NCBI GenBank assembly: GCA_902779845.1
Contig: CACZCZ010000003.1
Location: 62,001 to 126,000, forward strand
Reading direction: 5' to 3'
Length of the DNA: 64,000 nucleotides
Origin: an uncultured Bacteroidales bacterium
GTDB lineage: Bacteria > Bacteroidota > Bacteroidia > Bacteroidales > Bacteroidaceae
Both the position numbers and the translations under genes were made by a program. Below the pieces are notes generated by a model. It was not told where the DNA came from and did not search any database. It was given only the letters and a program-made list of their open reading frames with translations. This document shows, piece by piece, positions 6,395 to 16,200 of this stretch. The stretch's first letter is position 1, and each line of letters opens with the position of its first letter.

Positions 6395-8197
6395 TTAGCG
6401 CGCTACCTTACGAACGGTGTTGCCTTGCTTGACGACGAGCACGCCGCGGGCGGGCACCTTCCAGAGGTTGAAGGTGGCTGTGGGAGCGGTGTGTACGAGG
6501 CGGCCCTGCATGTCATAGACGCGGGTGAGGCCGTCGTCCACAGGTTCTTGCTTGATTGTCTTCACGCCCGTGAGCAGGAACTCTTCCATGATCTCCGGAC
6601 CTGTGATGATGCCGTTGCCGCTGCTGTCGATGGTGAGGGTGAAGCAGATGGGACCCGTCTGTTCGCCATAGATGCGTACGGGCTGGTAGCCTTCCTCGTT
6701 CACTGCGCGTGATGCGACATAGATGCGATAGCTGTGTTCGGGCTCAAAGCTTACTGATTCGGGGAAGCCCGCGTATTGTGGGTAGCCGACGCCATAGTTT
6801 AGCTTCACGTTTGTTTCCTGACGATAGATATCTAAGTAGGTGGGTTCGCCGCCTGCCAGATCCTGGATGACCATATAGAAGCGACCGGTGAAGGGTTGGT
6901 AGGAATAGGAGCGGAACTCATCCAGCGTCACCTTGATGACAGGGTCTGAATTGGGAGTGTAGATGAACTGGCAGTTCGTGGTTGTCATGAAGGAGTGGTA
7001 GGCATCCATGGGCTGCGGCTCCACAGTGATGCCCGTCAGCATAAGCGCATCATCGTTGAAGTTGCCCATTGGGCAATCGAATGCGTCCAGCGCATAGGCG
7101 CCATCATACCAGCCGTTCCATCCCCAATTGATATTGATCAGCCCGTCGGCATCGATGCCATGAAGGATAAAAGCATGGGATGAACGAAATTCATAGATAT
7201 CATGTGTTTCAGGGTCTTCTTCATATTCGATAGAGACGGCACCATAGATAATCGGGCGCTTAGCCTGCAATTCACTGTAGATGAAGGAAAGCCATTCGTC
7301 CGTCGTATAATACGTCCTATTGCGGAGTTGAATTGCTGAAGACGAGTAATTGAAGTATTGGGGAAGTGCTACTGCTGCATCGTTCAGCGTGCTTGCTCCG
7401 CCGGCCTCTGAATATTGCATTCCTACGGCGGCACCGCAGTCGCGCATCAGCGTAGCAATGGCCGTGGCAGCATTCTCATCGTACTCTTCAACGATGCCAT
7501 CATCATAAGTGGGAGGGTCGTTGTAGTCATCCGGGAGATACCAACCGTAGCCCGTTTGATAAGGCCATGAATACTGACTATTCACCTCAACGCTGAAGGG
7601 CGTAGGAAACTCGTTGACATAATAGGAACCGCTGAACGCGGCAGAGGCTGGCCACTGCCAGTAGTTCATGACTTGTCCCATTGACGTGGCTACACAACCT
7701 GTCACTGCGTGGCCTCGGCCTTCGCCCTCGCCCACCATTGGCAACAGATCATTGTAGGGCTCATCCTGCGTCCACTTCGTTGTGATCAGAGGGCTTACAG
7801 GCGTGAAGTCCACATCTGACTTGAGGGGGGCAGCATCCTTGATGCCTGCCGCGTCCATCTTCTGCAGCGTGCGGTTGATGCCGCTGAGCCATGCTTTCAT
7901 GCCGCAGGGAATCTTGTTGATGTCGAACGCTCCCTTGGCATAGCCCAGCACCGGGCGCAGGCGGTCGTCGCGACCCACGATGACAAAGCGCCCTTCATTC
8001 TCGGGGGAGAACACGGCTATCGACTTGTCTGTAAACACGCGCTTCAGGCTGGTTGAGGCAGCGCCGTTCAGACCTTTCACCTGGGCGCCAAAGAGTTTCT
8101 GCGAGGCAATGGCTGCCATTTCGCTATCGCTACGGTTCTCGGCCATCGTCGGCATTGCGAGGGCTATGAGTAGCAGGGTAAAAAACATTTTCTTCAT
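6395..8197 (-). CDS. Secreted C10 (streptopain-like) cysteine peptidase
   Basis: About 600-residue secreted protease of the SpeB/interpain family C10. A signal peptide (MKKMFFTLLLIALAMPTMA) is followed by a SpeB-type inhibitory propeptide (about residues 25-110), then the catalytic domain: nucleophile Cys near residue 168 in TGCVATSMGQVMNYW, catalytic His in RSSHAFILHGID, then NINWGWNGWYDGAY. A beta-rich region leads to a C-terminal tail (VYDMQGRLVHTAP ... ARGVLVVKQG ... KVAR) of the kind used for type IX-like secretion in Bacteroidales. ATG at 8197 is chosen because the signal peptide starts cleanly there; 8203 is an alternative two codons upstream. It lies downstream of and parallel to a second C10 gene. 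Confidence 0.92.
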   Translation of the reverse strand: MKKMFFTLLLIALAMPTMAENRSDSEMAAIASQKLFGAQVKGLNGAASTSLKRVFTDKSIAVFSPENEGRFVIVGRDDRLRPVLGYAKGAFDINKIPCGMKAWLSGINRTLQKMDAAGIKDAAPLKSDVDFTPVSPLITTKWTQDEPYNDLLPMVGEGEGRGHAVTGCVATSMGQVMNYWQWPASAAFSGSYYVNEFPTPFSVEVNSQYSWPYQTGYGWYLPDDYNDPPTYDDGIVEEYDENAATAIATLMRDCGAAVGMQYSEAGGASTLNDAAVALPQYFNYSSSAIQLRNRTYYTTDEWLSFIYSELQAKRPIIYGAVSIEYEEDPETHDIYEFRSSHAFILHGIDADGLININWGWNGWYDGAYALDAFDCPMGNFNDDALMLTGITVEPQPMDAYHSFMTTTNCQFIYTPNSDPVIKVTLDEFRSYSYQPFTGRFYMVIQDLAGGEPTYLDIYRQETNVKLNYGVGYPQYAGFPESVSFEPEHSYRIYVASRAVNEEGYQPVRIYGEQTGPICFTLTIDSSGNGIITGPEIMEEFLLTGVKTIKQEPVDDGLTRVYDMQGRLVHTAPTATFNLWKVPARGVLVVKQGNTVRKVAR

Positions 8198-8303
8198 AGT
8201 CACTTCTTGTTAGTTTTATACATTGATGCCGCAAAGGTCGCAATAATCGTTTAGATAACCAAGAAAATCACAGAAAAAACATTCACACCATGCTCTTTTC
8301 GTC

Positions 8304-8498
8304 GTAAGACCTTGATCTTACGCGCTGAAGACCTTGCTCCTCAGCCCCGAAGACCATGCTCCTCTGGCCGGAAGACCATGGTCTTCTTGTTTTTCTCACA
8401 TGTGAGAAAAGCCAACACACTATAGTCCATAAGCTTTTCTCACATGTGAGAAAAACGATTGCACCTTGCTCTTCACGCGAGTTCCACTGGTGGAACTC
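8304..8498. repeat. Array of short palindromes
   Basis: Left to right: GTAAGA-n6-TCTTAC (8304-8321); perfect GAAGACCATGGTCTTC (8371-8386); perfect 20-mer TTTTCTCACATGTGAGAAAA twice (8391-8410 and 8435-8454); GAGTTCCAC-n2-GTGGAACTC (8479-8498). The 20-mer and the GAGTTCCA palindrome recur in variant form at 43955-44149. The spacing does not look like one operator. The role is unknown. Confidence 0.85.
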
Positions 8499-8607
8499 CG
8501 CAATGCGTCATGCAGCGCAAGGCTCATGGACATTGGGCAATGATTTTGACATACCTTCATCATTTATGTTCTATCCTGCTGTAATACAATGCGTTCCATC
8601 GAATTAT

Positions 8608-8694
8608 ACCTACATCAAACCTACACTAAACCTACATACTCCTTGCTGGATGAATGTAGGTTTAGTGTAGGTTTAGTGTAGGTTTGATGTAGGT
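8608..8694. repeat. Inverted arrays of a 10-nt unit forming a long hairpin
   Basis: Three units of AACCTACACT/AACCTACATC (8608-8637) face four inverted units (8654-8694) across a 16-nt loop. The ~30-bp stem could act as a terminator-like structure, but there is no T-run. Confidence 0.85.
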
Positions 8695-8771
8695 TTGTTT
8701 TGCTGCAATTGGCAGCTAATCAGCCTCTTAGGTGCAAAATGATGAAGGTGTGTCAAACACCATGATATTTG

Positions 8772-10550
8772 TTACCTCGCCACTTTGCGTGCCTTGTCAC
8801 CCTCTTTGATGACGAGGATGCCGCGGGCGGGCACTTCCCAGAGGTTGAAGGATGCCGTGGGGGCCGTGTAGAGCAGGCGGCCTTGCAGGTCATAGACGCG
8901 TGTGAGGCCGTCGTTGACCAGCGTGTTGGCTGTGGGAGCTGCGATGGCATCAGGTACGGGCACGGGTTGGCGTGTCGGGTTGACGGTGCTGGTGGCGATG
9001 TCCCCTGTGTAAGTGACATCATAGGCCACGCCGCCATCCTGGCAAAGAATCGAGCGCCAGACACCATCGCGCGGATCGTAGCCGCCGAAACTCATGCGAT
9101 AGGTGTGCCCGGGCTTCAGGCCGTTCTCACCATCGATAAAGTAATAGAAGTAATAAGTTTTCCAGTCTTCACTTTCGCCGAAGTAGCCAGCGCATGGAGG
9201 CAACTCTGTCTTGTCTTGCAACTCAGGTGCGATGACCCATGTGCTGCCGTCTGTCATATCCAGTGCAAATAATCCTAACACGCCTTTGAAGTCCGTTGCG
9301 TTGTAATTGATGAAACCGTAGGGAATGTCAACATACAACGTCGGATGCTCAACGTCTGTAGAATCTTTCTCTGTACCCCACTGGAAGGTGTAAGGTGCAC
9401 CGGAGTAGCCTTGAATACGTGTCTCAATGTGGTCTGTAGGCAGAGGGGTTTTGCGAATGCCATAGGTCATTGAATGATAATTTTTGAAGTTGTAGCCCGT
9501 ACTTCTCGGCTTGAGACTGGTGATTGCATAGTATCCATTTCCCGAGCCGCTCCAGCCCCAGTTGACATATACCAGCCCGTCCTTATCTACGCCGCTGAAA
9601 ACGAACGCGTGTCCGCCCTGATCTTGATCAGAACCTCCATAGATAATGGGGCTTTTAGCAGCTAACTCATCGTATATGATTTGCGCCCAAGCATCATGGC
9701 TTTCGCAGTAGCTATAGTCCATGTATTTTATACATTCTTGGGGATATTGAAATGCTTGTATGAGAGCCATGCCTGCATCTATGTTCATGGTGCCACTTCC
9801 ATAGACACTGTAATCCATGTGGCTGGCATAACCACAGTCCCGCAACAGAATGTCTATATTGTCACTAACCTTTCCAGAGCTTTTGTAAGTGTCGGCATAA
9901 GGCCATGTGTATGTGGAATTGACTGTTGCCGTTAACTCCTCCGTCGTCTCTTTTTCTCCGGATGTTTTTGTAACATAATAGGTGGCTTCGAAGGATGCGG
10001 AGTTAGGCCATTGACAATAGTTCATGCATTGAGCCATTGCAGTGGCGACACAACCTGAGGGGTAGGAGTTAGGTGTGGATTTGCTATACGGATAGCCTTG
10101 GTCCCATTTTGTCTTCACGAAGTTGCTCACGGGCGTGTAGGTAGCTGTCGTCAGAAGCTGCCCACGAGGTGCTTCCGCTTTTTCGGCATCAGCAATCTCT
10201 GTGCTCATCTCCTTGAGGAACCAGCGCAGGCCATCGGGCATATCGGTGGCAGGGAAAGGTTCCGTGGAATAGCCCCATATAGGTTCTACCTTGTCGCTCT
10301 TGGCAACAATCACAAAGCCTTCTCCGTCTGTGGGGGCGAAGACGCTGTAGGCGCGCTCTTCTGAGACACACAGTACGGCGCTCGTTTGGGAGGCGGGGGC
10401 GCGCCGTCCCTTCACATTCATTTGTGTGTAAAGCTTTTCTGCGGCAATTGCCTGCATTTCCTGCAGGGAACGGTCATCTGCGACGGCAGGCAGCACTGCC
10501 GTCATGATGAGCAGTGCAATGAAGGATCTCTTAATAGATGTATTTTCCAT
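8772..10550 (-). CDS. Secreted C10 (streptopain-like) cysteine peptidase
   Basis: 592-residue paralogue of the gene at 6395. Signal peptide about residues 1-24 (IKRSFIALLIMTAVLPAVA), propeptide with SpeB-type pattern to about residue 115, catalytic Cys167 in SGCVATAMAQCMNYCQWP, catalytic His in QGGHAFVFSGVD, then YVNWGWSGSGNGYYAI. The C-terminal tail VYDLQGRLLYTAPTASFNLW ... KVAR is almost the same as in the other copy, implying recent duplication or shared secretion. The start at 10550 is supported by the signal peptide and by a -7 box TACTTTTG at 10579-10586, 29 nt upstream; the longer frame runs through the promoter. Probably degrades host or dietary protein outside the cell. Confidence 0.92.
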   Translation of the reverse strand: MENTSIKRSFIALLIMTAVLPAVADDRSLQEMQAIAAEKLYTQMNVKGRRAPASQTSAVLCVSEERAYSVFAPTDGEGFVIVAKSDKVEPIWGYSTEPFPATDMPDGLRWFLKEMSTEIADAEKAEAPRGQLLTTATYTPVSNFVKTKWDQGYPYSKSTPNSYPSGCVATAMAQCMNYCQWPNSASFEATYYVTKTSGEKETTEELTATVNSTYTWPYADTYKSSGKVSDNIDILLRDCGYASHMDYSVYGSGTMNIDAGMALIQAFQYPQECIKYMDYSYCESHDAWAQIIYDELAAKSPIIYGGSDQDQGGHAFVFSGVDKDGLVYVNWGWSGSGNGYYAITSLKPRSTGYNFKNYHSMTYGIRKTPLPTDHIETRIQGYSGAPYTFQWGTEKDSTDVEHPTLYVDIPYGFINYNATDFKGVLGLFALDMTDGSTWVIAPELQDKTELPPCAGYFGESEDWKTYYFYYFIDGENGLKPGHTYRMSFGGYDPRDGVWRSILCQDGGVAYDVTYTGDIATSTVNPTRQPVPVPDAIAAPTANTLVNDGLTRVYDLQGRLLYTAPTASFNLWEVPARGILVIKEGDKARKVAR

Positions 10551-10578
10551 TTGAGAATAGGCTCTGATTAATTCGCTG

Positions 10579-10586
10579 CAAAAGTA
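10579..10586 (-). promoter_or_regulatory. Bacteroidetes -7 promoter box for C10 peptidase
   Basis: TACTTTTG on the minus strand matches TAnnTTTG, 29 nt upstream of the ATG at 10550. Confidence 0.7.
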
Positions 10587-10658
10587 CGCTAAATAGTTAG
10601 AATGGCAAAATATTTGTAAGATTTTATTCCTCATTCAGTCACTCGCTTGATGTAAGAC

Positions 10659-10689
10659 GAAAAAAAGTTGCGCCGGAGACCGGCGCAAC
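10659..10689 (-). terminator. Terminator of the SusCD operon
   Basis: Perfect 10-bp stem GTTGCGCCGG / CCGGCGCAAC with a 3-nt loop, followed on the minus strand by an eight-nucleotide tract of mostly T. It lies 27 nt past the stop of the lipoprotein gene at 10716. Confidence 0.9.
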
Positions 10690-10715
10690 CTTTATCATGA
10701 TTTGTGTGAACAACA

Positions 10716-11564
10716 TCAATCTGGAATGAAGAAGTTGTAGCCATAGGTTAAGTGTCTAGCACTGCTAAAGTACTCAACGTAGAAGAAACAGCTGTAGTCT
10801 TCATACATTCCACTCTCGTAACCATACTCGGTCACAAAAGCGGCATCACCTTGCCAATAACCGAGATCTTGAAGACCGATGGTGCCTTCATCTCCAAATA
10901 CAACAGGCGTAGCCGTCTCAGGAACGCGGAAGAACTGGTAGTCGCCGTCATCGTCAGCACCAAAGATGTCCAGCATATCCAACTTCATGCTATAGCCTTC
11001 TCCGAAGACATCTTTCAGGCGATACAAATGATCATTGGTTGTACAAACTTGCAAAGTCGTAGGAAGCGCGCCGGTTCCAAAGACTGCTTGCATATTATTT
11101 TGAATATAGTATGTACCCGTGCAGATATCTTCCCAGTCAAGGCCGAACACTTCAGCCTGAGCCAAAGTCTTCTCGCCACCACCGACGGATACGACAGAAA
11201 TGGTGTAAGCACCAAAGAGATCTGTGACAACGAAGTCTTTATACTTGCCTCCGCTGAAGGAATCGACATCTAGCTCCAGCTGCTTTCCCTTATCCTGTAC
11301 GCGCTGAATCAATTCAGCTTCAGAAATATCGGCTACGTCCGAAGAGGGATCTACAGAGTAGAAAATCTGCTCAACTTTGTTGTTGGCTGTGACACGTACT
11401 CTAAAGTCATTGTCAGGATTGTTGGGGAGGGGAGCTTCGTAGGTGTAAACGGTGGAGAGGGGCTTCCCATCGTTACCGGGCTCGTTACCATTTTCTTCCG
11501 TGCAGGCGGCAAAGGCCATGATGCCGGCAGCCAACAATAAGAAACTTTTAAAATATGTTTTCAT
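10716..11564 (-). CDS. Surface lipoprotein downstream of SusCD
   Basis: 282-residue predicted lipoprotein: signal sequence MKTYFKSFLLLAAGIMAFAAC with the lipobox FAAC (lipidated Cys at about residue 21), then a TEENGNEPGNDG linker typical of surface-exposed Bacteroidales lipoproteins. The rest is beta-rich with many aromatic residues. I recognise no named family. By position, third gene of the operon 42 nt after SusD, it may be a SusE/SusF-like substrate-binding protein, but sequence similarity to those is not evident by eye. It is followed by a strong terminator. Confidence 0.8.
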   Translation of the reverse strand: MKTYFKSFLLLAAGIMAFAACTEENGNEPGNDGKPLSTVYTYEAPLPNNPDNDFRVRVTANNKVEQIFYSVDPSSDVADISEAELIQRVQDKGKQLELDVDSFSGGKYKDFVVTDLFGAYTISVVSVGGGEKTLAQAEVFGLDWEDICTGTYYIQNNMQAVFGTGALPTTLQVCTTNDHLYRLKDVFGEGYSMKLDMLDIFGADDDGDYQFFRVPETATPVVFGDEGTIGLQDLGYWQGDAAFVTEYGYESGMYEDYSCFFYVEYFSSARHLTYGYNFFIPD

Positions 11565-11606
11565 TGTGTAATTTTTTAGTTTGTTTTTATTGGAAGCTCC
11601 AATCTC

Positions 11607-13271
11607 TTACCAAGTGAACTCGGGTGAGTCGCCTTCAGGCTGAACGGGATTGGGATTCTGGACAAGACCCTTGTTGTAGTCGGGCTCTGTTCCACCGAAG
11701 CACCAGATCATCCAGTTGGGCACGCCGTCGGGGGTGTTCCAGCGGAAGCCCTCGATATGGTTGGAGTTGGGGTAGCTACGGATGATACCCTTGTCCAGAC
11801 GACGGATGTCGAAAGTGGCGAAACCTTCACCCCAAAGCTCTACGCGACGCTGCCACCATACCTCGTTCTGGAACTTGGGGGTGCTCATGTTGTAGTAGGC
11901 CTCGTTGTGTGTGCCATAGACGTAGTTGGGGTCACGTGTCAGGGCGAACTGGGTCAACAGCTGGATGCCCTCATTCTCCTTACCGGGTTGCATGCCGACA
12001 GCTTCGGCTTCAATCAGATACATCTCTTCCACGCGCATCAAGGGAACTGCGACAACCCAAGCATCATACTTCACATCAGCCTTACCAGAGGCATTGCGGA
12101 ACTTCAGGGATAAGCCGCCAGGGCCGTATTGTGCAGCATCTACAGTGGCGAGCAGTCTCTCAGGATAGTAGGAGTAAGCTTCCAGGGCGGTGATCATGTC
12201 TTCTTCCTCCATATCATCAATGGCGAAGTCAACAAAGCACTTCTTACGGAAGTCTGTAGCGGGGATGGTCTCATACAGGTGACGGTCAATGACATTGGGA
12301 CCGCCATAGTTGGCAGCATAGCCGCATTCAAAGCCATTCTCAAGTATCATCACAGAACCCCAGCTGGAGTCACCGTCATTCTCAAGAATGTTGGGGTCGG
12401 TGGGACGGAAGGTGAGACCGAACATCCAAGATTTGTTGGGGCTGTTGAAGCCTGTGTCGCGGCTGGTGTAGGCAGCCTCGTCCATGATTGTATAACCCGC
12501 CTGAGCCTTCTTTGCATATTCTGCGGCTTTGGGGTAGTCCTGCTTCTCCAGATAGGCACGGGCCTTCAGACCATATACGACGGACACGTCGGGCGTATAG
12601 ACATCAGCACGAACATAGCCATCCAGATACTTCTCGGCCTCATCCAAGTCGGAGATGATGAAGTCAAGCATCTCGTCGAAAGGAACGCGGGGGTTGTTGG
12701 CAGCCTGCTCAAATGTTGTGGCTTCAGTTATTTTAGGAACTGTCAGCGCCTGTGGGTTCGAGTTATATGATTCTGCGGCATACATTCGGGCAATATCCAA
12801 GTACATCATTGCACGGATAGCGTATGCAATACCCACACCGGCCTTCTCGGTATCCTTGGGATTGCCGTTGACCATTGCAATCACGGAATTGCAGCTTTTG
12901 ATCCACATGAAGTAGTAAGTCCAGGGGAGCTGTGGATAAGCCCAGCCGGGAGCCAGATAGGAAACATCATTGTACCAAGTCTGATACCAGTTGTTCGTGC
13001 CAACGGGAACCACGTCCTGACCTTCCACATCGCGGGTCAGGAAGAACGAAGGATAGCCATAATCCCATACGCTATGATTACTTCCGTTGTAGGTGAACTG
13101 ACCATTGAGTGTGCTGGTGAGCGATGTGACAAATTTGTCAAAAGCGCCAGGTGCACTCGTACCCTGTTCAGCTGTAATATAGCTGGTCTGAGGGTTAACC
13201 TCCTCAACGCAGCTCGTGAGCATGGGAGCACCGAGCAGGGCGAAGAGCAGTGTTGAATATATCTTTTTCAT
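11607..13271 (-). CDS. SusD/RagB family nutrient-uptake lipoprotein
   Basis: 554-residue outer-membrane lipoprotein that forms the lid over the SusC barrel and captures substrate. Signal peptide with lipobox PMLTSC (Cys at about residue 20), SusD-like N-terminal helices (NWYQTWYNDVSYLAPG, YAIRAMMYLDIARMYA) and the conserved tail region NEVWWQRRVELWGEGFATFDI ... DIRRLDKG, typical of RagB/SusD. The start at 13271 is chosen for the signal peptide; the longer frame overlaps SusC. It begins 22 nt after the SusC stop, and the two are surely cotranscribed. The substrate cannot be read from the sequence; nearby secreted proteases would fit peptides. Confidence 0.95.
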   Translation of the reverse strand: MKKIYSTLLFALLGAPMLTSCVEEVNPQTSYITAEQGTSAPGAFDKFVTSLTSTLNGQFTYNGSNHSVWDYGYPSFFLTRDVEGQDVVPVGTNNWYQTWYNDVSYLAPGWAYPQLPWTYYFMWIKSCNSVIAMVNGNPKDTEKAGVGIAYAIRAMMYLDIARMYAAESYNSNPQALTVPKITEATTFEQAANNPRVPFDEMLDFIISDLDEAEKYLDGYVRADVYTPDVSVVYGLKARAYLEKQDYPKAAEYAKKAQAGYTIMDEAAYTSRDTGFNSPNKSWMFGLTFRPTDPNILENDGDSSWGSVMILENGFECGYAANYGGPNVIDRHLYETIPATDFRKKCFVDFAIDDMEEEDMITALEAYSYYPERLLATVDAAQYGPGGLSLKFRNASGKADVKYDAWVVAVPLMRVEEMYLIEAEAVGMQPGKENEGIQLLTQFALTRDPNYVYGTHNEAYYNMSTPKFQNEVWWQRRVELWGEGFATFDIRRLDKGIIRSYPNSNHIEGFRWNTPDGVPNWMIWCFGGTEPDYNKGLVQNPNPVQPEGDSPEFTW

Positions 13272-13293
13272 AGTGTAATCTGTTGAATTTAGT

Positions 13294-16200
13294 TTAGAAT
13301 GAAACCTGAACGCCACCCATGATCGTGCGGACGGGAGAATAGACATTCACGCTAGCCATTGTGTCGAAGCTGTAGCGGGGATCCAGGCCCTTGCGAGCAC
13401 TCCAGAAGCAGAGGTTCTGACCCTGAGCGTAAACGCGAATCTTGCTCAGCTTGATCTTCTCAACCCAACGCTTGGGGAAGGTGTAACCAACGGTGAAGCT
13501 CTGGAAGTTCAGATAGCTGGCCTTGGTGAGGAAACGGGTGCTGGTGCTGTTGGTATATTGATCCTGATATTGGAAGCGAGGAATGTCGGAAGTGACATTG
13601 TTGGGCGTCCAGGAATTCAGGATGTCCTTGTGCAGGTTTGCACCAGTTGCCTGGCTGGAAACCGGAGACATGAGGGATGCATACTGGGTGTCATAAACCT
13701 TACCGCCGAGCTGGTAGTCAAAGCTGAGGCTGAGGTCAACACCATAGACCTCGAGAGAGGTGTTGAAACCGCCGATAACCTTCGGAAGGATGGAGCCCTG
13801 CTCGTAGTAGCTGGCGTTGTTGTAGTCTGTAGTCGTGGTGGCATGAGCTTTGGCGGGCTTGTCCTGATCGGGAACCAAAGTGCCATCGGCGCTTACCTTC
13901 ATGTCGTTCTCATCGCCTACCCAGTAAAGAGCCTGACCCTGTTCGTTCACACCTGCATACTCAGGCAGGAATGCATTGTAGAGGGACTTGCCTTCTTCAT
14001 ACCACATCTGGAAGACGCGGGCGCCAGTGCTCTGGCTAAAGCCGCCATTGACTTCCTTCTTGCTTTCGGGCAATGTGATGATGTTCGTAACGTTGTGAGC
14101 CAGGTTCAGTGATACGTTCCACTTCACGTTCTTCGTGCGGATGATGTCGCCGCTCAAGTTGAGCTCAACACCGCGGTTGCGCATATCGCCAAGGTTCGTG
14201 TAGTATCCGCGTGAGCCCATGCTCTCAGGAACGTTCAGCCAGAAGAGCAGGCCGCTGATGCGCTTGTTGTAGAAGTCAAAGCTACCGGTGAGGCGACCAT
14301 TCCAAAGGCTCCATTCCAGACCCAAGTTGATGTTGGTCGTGGTTTCCCAGCTGATGTCGCGGTTACCGATTTGGGCGAAGGTGGGAGCCATTGTGGTTCC
14401 GCTCTTCTGGAGAGCGTAGAGGTCGGTGTAGTTCCATGCACCAATACCATCATTACCCTGCTGACCGACGGAGAACTTCAACTTGATCTGGTCAACCCAG
14501 TTGGCGTTCAGCTTCTTGAAGAAGCTCTCTTTGTTGAGAAGCCATGCAACACCGCCGCTCCAGAAGTTACCCCAGCGATTGTCGGGATGGAAGTTGCTGG
14601 AAGCATCACGACGATAGGATGCGCTGACGAAGTATCTCTCATCGAAGTTGTAAAGTGCATTGGCGAACCAACCTTCAACATTGTAAGTAGAAGTGTAGGA
14701 GTGGGAATCGTCGCGGATTGCAAATGCGTTAATCTCAGGAATATCGGGTGAGAAGCCGCCTTTTGCTGATGCATCGATATACTTGGTGCGGGTCTTGTAC
14801 CACTCATGACCGGCCAGAACCTGAACGTCATGCTGGCCAAAAAGCTTGTGGAAGGTAAGTGTCTGGATGTAGTTCTGACGCAGCGTGTTGCTCTGTGACT
14901 TGGCAATCGTACCGTCTTCACCTGCAGAGGGACCATAGAACGGGTTGCCATAGCTGCTGGCGTTGGATAAACCAAGGTTGAGGTTGTTGGTGGAGTTGAA
15001 ACGCAACCAATCTGTGAAGTCAATATCCAAGGTGAAGGTACCGCTCAACTGATGATACTCGCTCTCAGCCTTGTTGTACATGTTGGCACCGATGGGGTTA
15101 CCAGTGGCACTGAAACGGCGGGTCAAACCGGGATAGTTGGTAGCGGCTACACCATAGTCGTACTGCTGGTTGCCGTATTCGTCAGTTCTGATAATGGGAT
15201 TGCCATTAGCATCCTTAACGCGTACATAGAGAGGATAAACAGGAGCAATCCTTGATGTGAAGTACATCATGTTGGTGGCGCCCAGACTGGTGTCAAGGTT
15301 GGGGTTGCTCTTCGTGTTGCTGTGAACATAACCGATGTTGGTGCCCAACTTCAACCATTTGCGAGCCTGAAAGTCTGCCTTCACGCGAGCGGTGAAACGT
15401 TCGTAACCGGAATGGTCGATGACACCATCCTCGTTCAAGTAACCTATGCTGGCATAGTAACCACCGCGTGAACCACCACCATTGATGTTCACATTGTACT
15501 CCTGACGGAAACCGTTGCGATAGGCAGCATCAGTCCAGTTGTCGGGAATCAGATAATAATCCTCGCCGTTAGCGGTGTAGGTGCGGCCTAAGGTTGCATT
15601 GGGGTTCAACTTGCCGTTGGTGCCAATCAGCTGTTCGCCATCGGGCACAGTGTAAACATTGTAACCTAAACCGGTATTACCATTGATGATGGCATTGTTG
15701 GCCCAAGCATTGGCAGCCTGGGGGGTCAAACCGTTCTTGTAGAAAGCATAGTTGTAGAACTGCTTGTAGTAGGTCTCGTAGAACTCGCCAGCGTCAGTGA
15801 AGGTGTCATAGTCCTGAATGGCGCGTGAGTTGGCACCCCACTTCATATCTACGTTGATCTGAGCCTTTTCGCTCTTTCCCTGCTTTGTGGTGATGAGGAT
15901 AACACCGGCAGCACCACGAGCACCATACAGAGCTGCAGAGGCTGCGTCCTTAAGGACGGTTACGCTTTCTATATCCTCCTGAGGAATGTTGGAAAGACTT
16001 GCGCTATAGGGAGCACCGTCAACAACAATCAGAGGATCGGTTTCTGCAAACATTGAAGCAATACCACGGATGTTGATGGAACCTTGGCCGGCGCCGGGGG
16101 CACCGCTACCGCCACGAATCTGTAAACCTGCAACGCTACCCGTAAGAGCGTCTGCAATGTTTGTCGTGATCTTCTTGTTCAGATCATCAGAGTTAAGAAC

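Larger units (their letters stand above)
8204..8771. other. Gene-free region with palindrome array
   Basis: No credible gene in about 560 nt. It holds a series of short inverted repeats listed separately: 8304-8321, 8371-8386, 8391-8410, 8435-8454, 8479-8498 and the long hairpin 8608-8694. Several GAAGACC(A/T)TGCTCC-like direct repeats lie between 8327 and 8366. A closely similar set occurs at 43944-44438. Confidence 0.75.

Noticed and set aside
8356-8670. 104-codon ORF across the palindrome array
   Set aside because: Its translation simply follows the repeated palindromes (LTCEKSQ... HVRKTIAPC); no homologous pattern.
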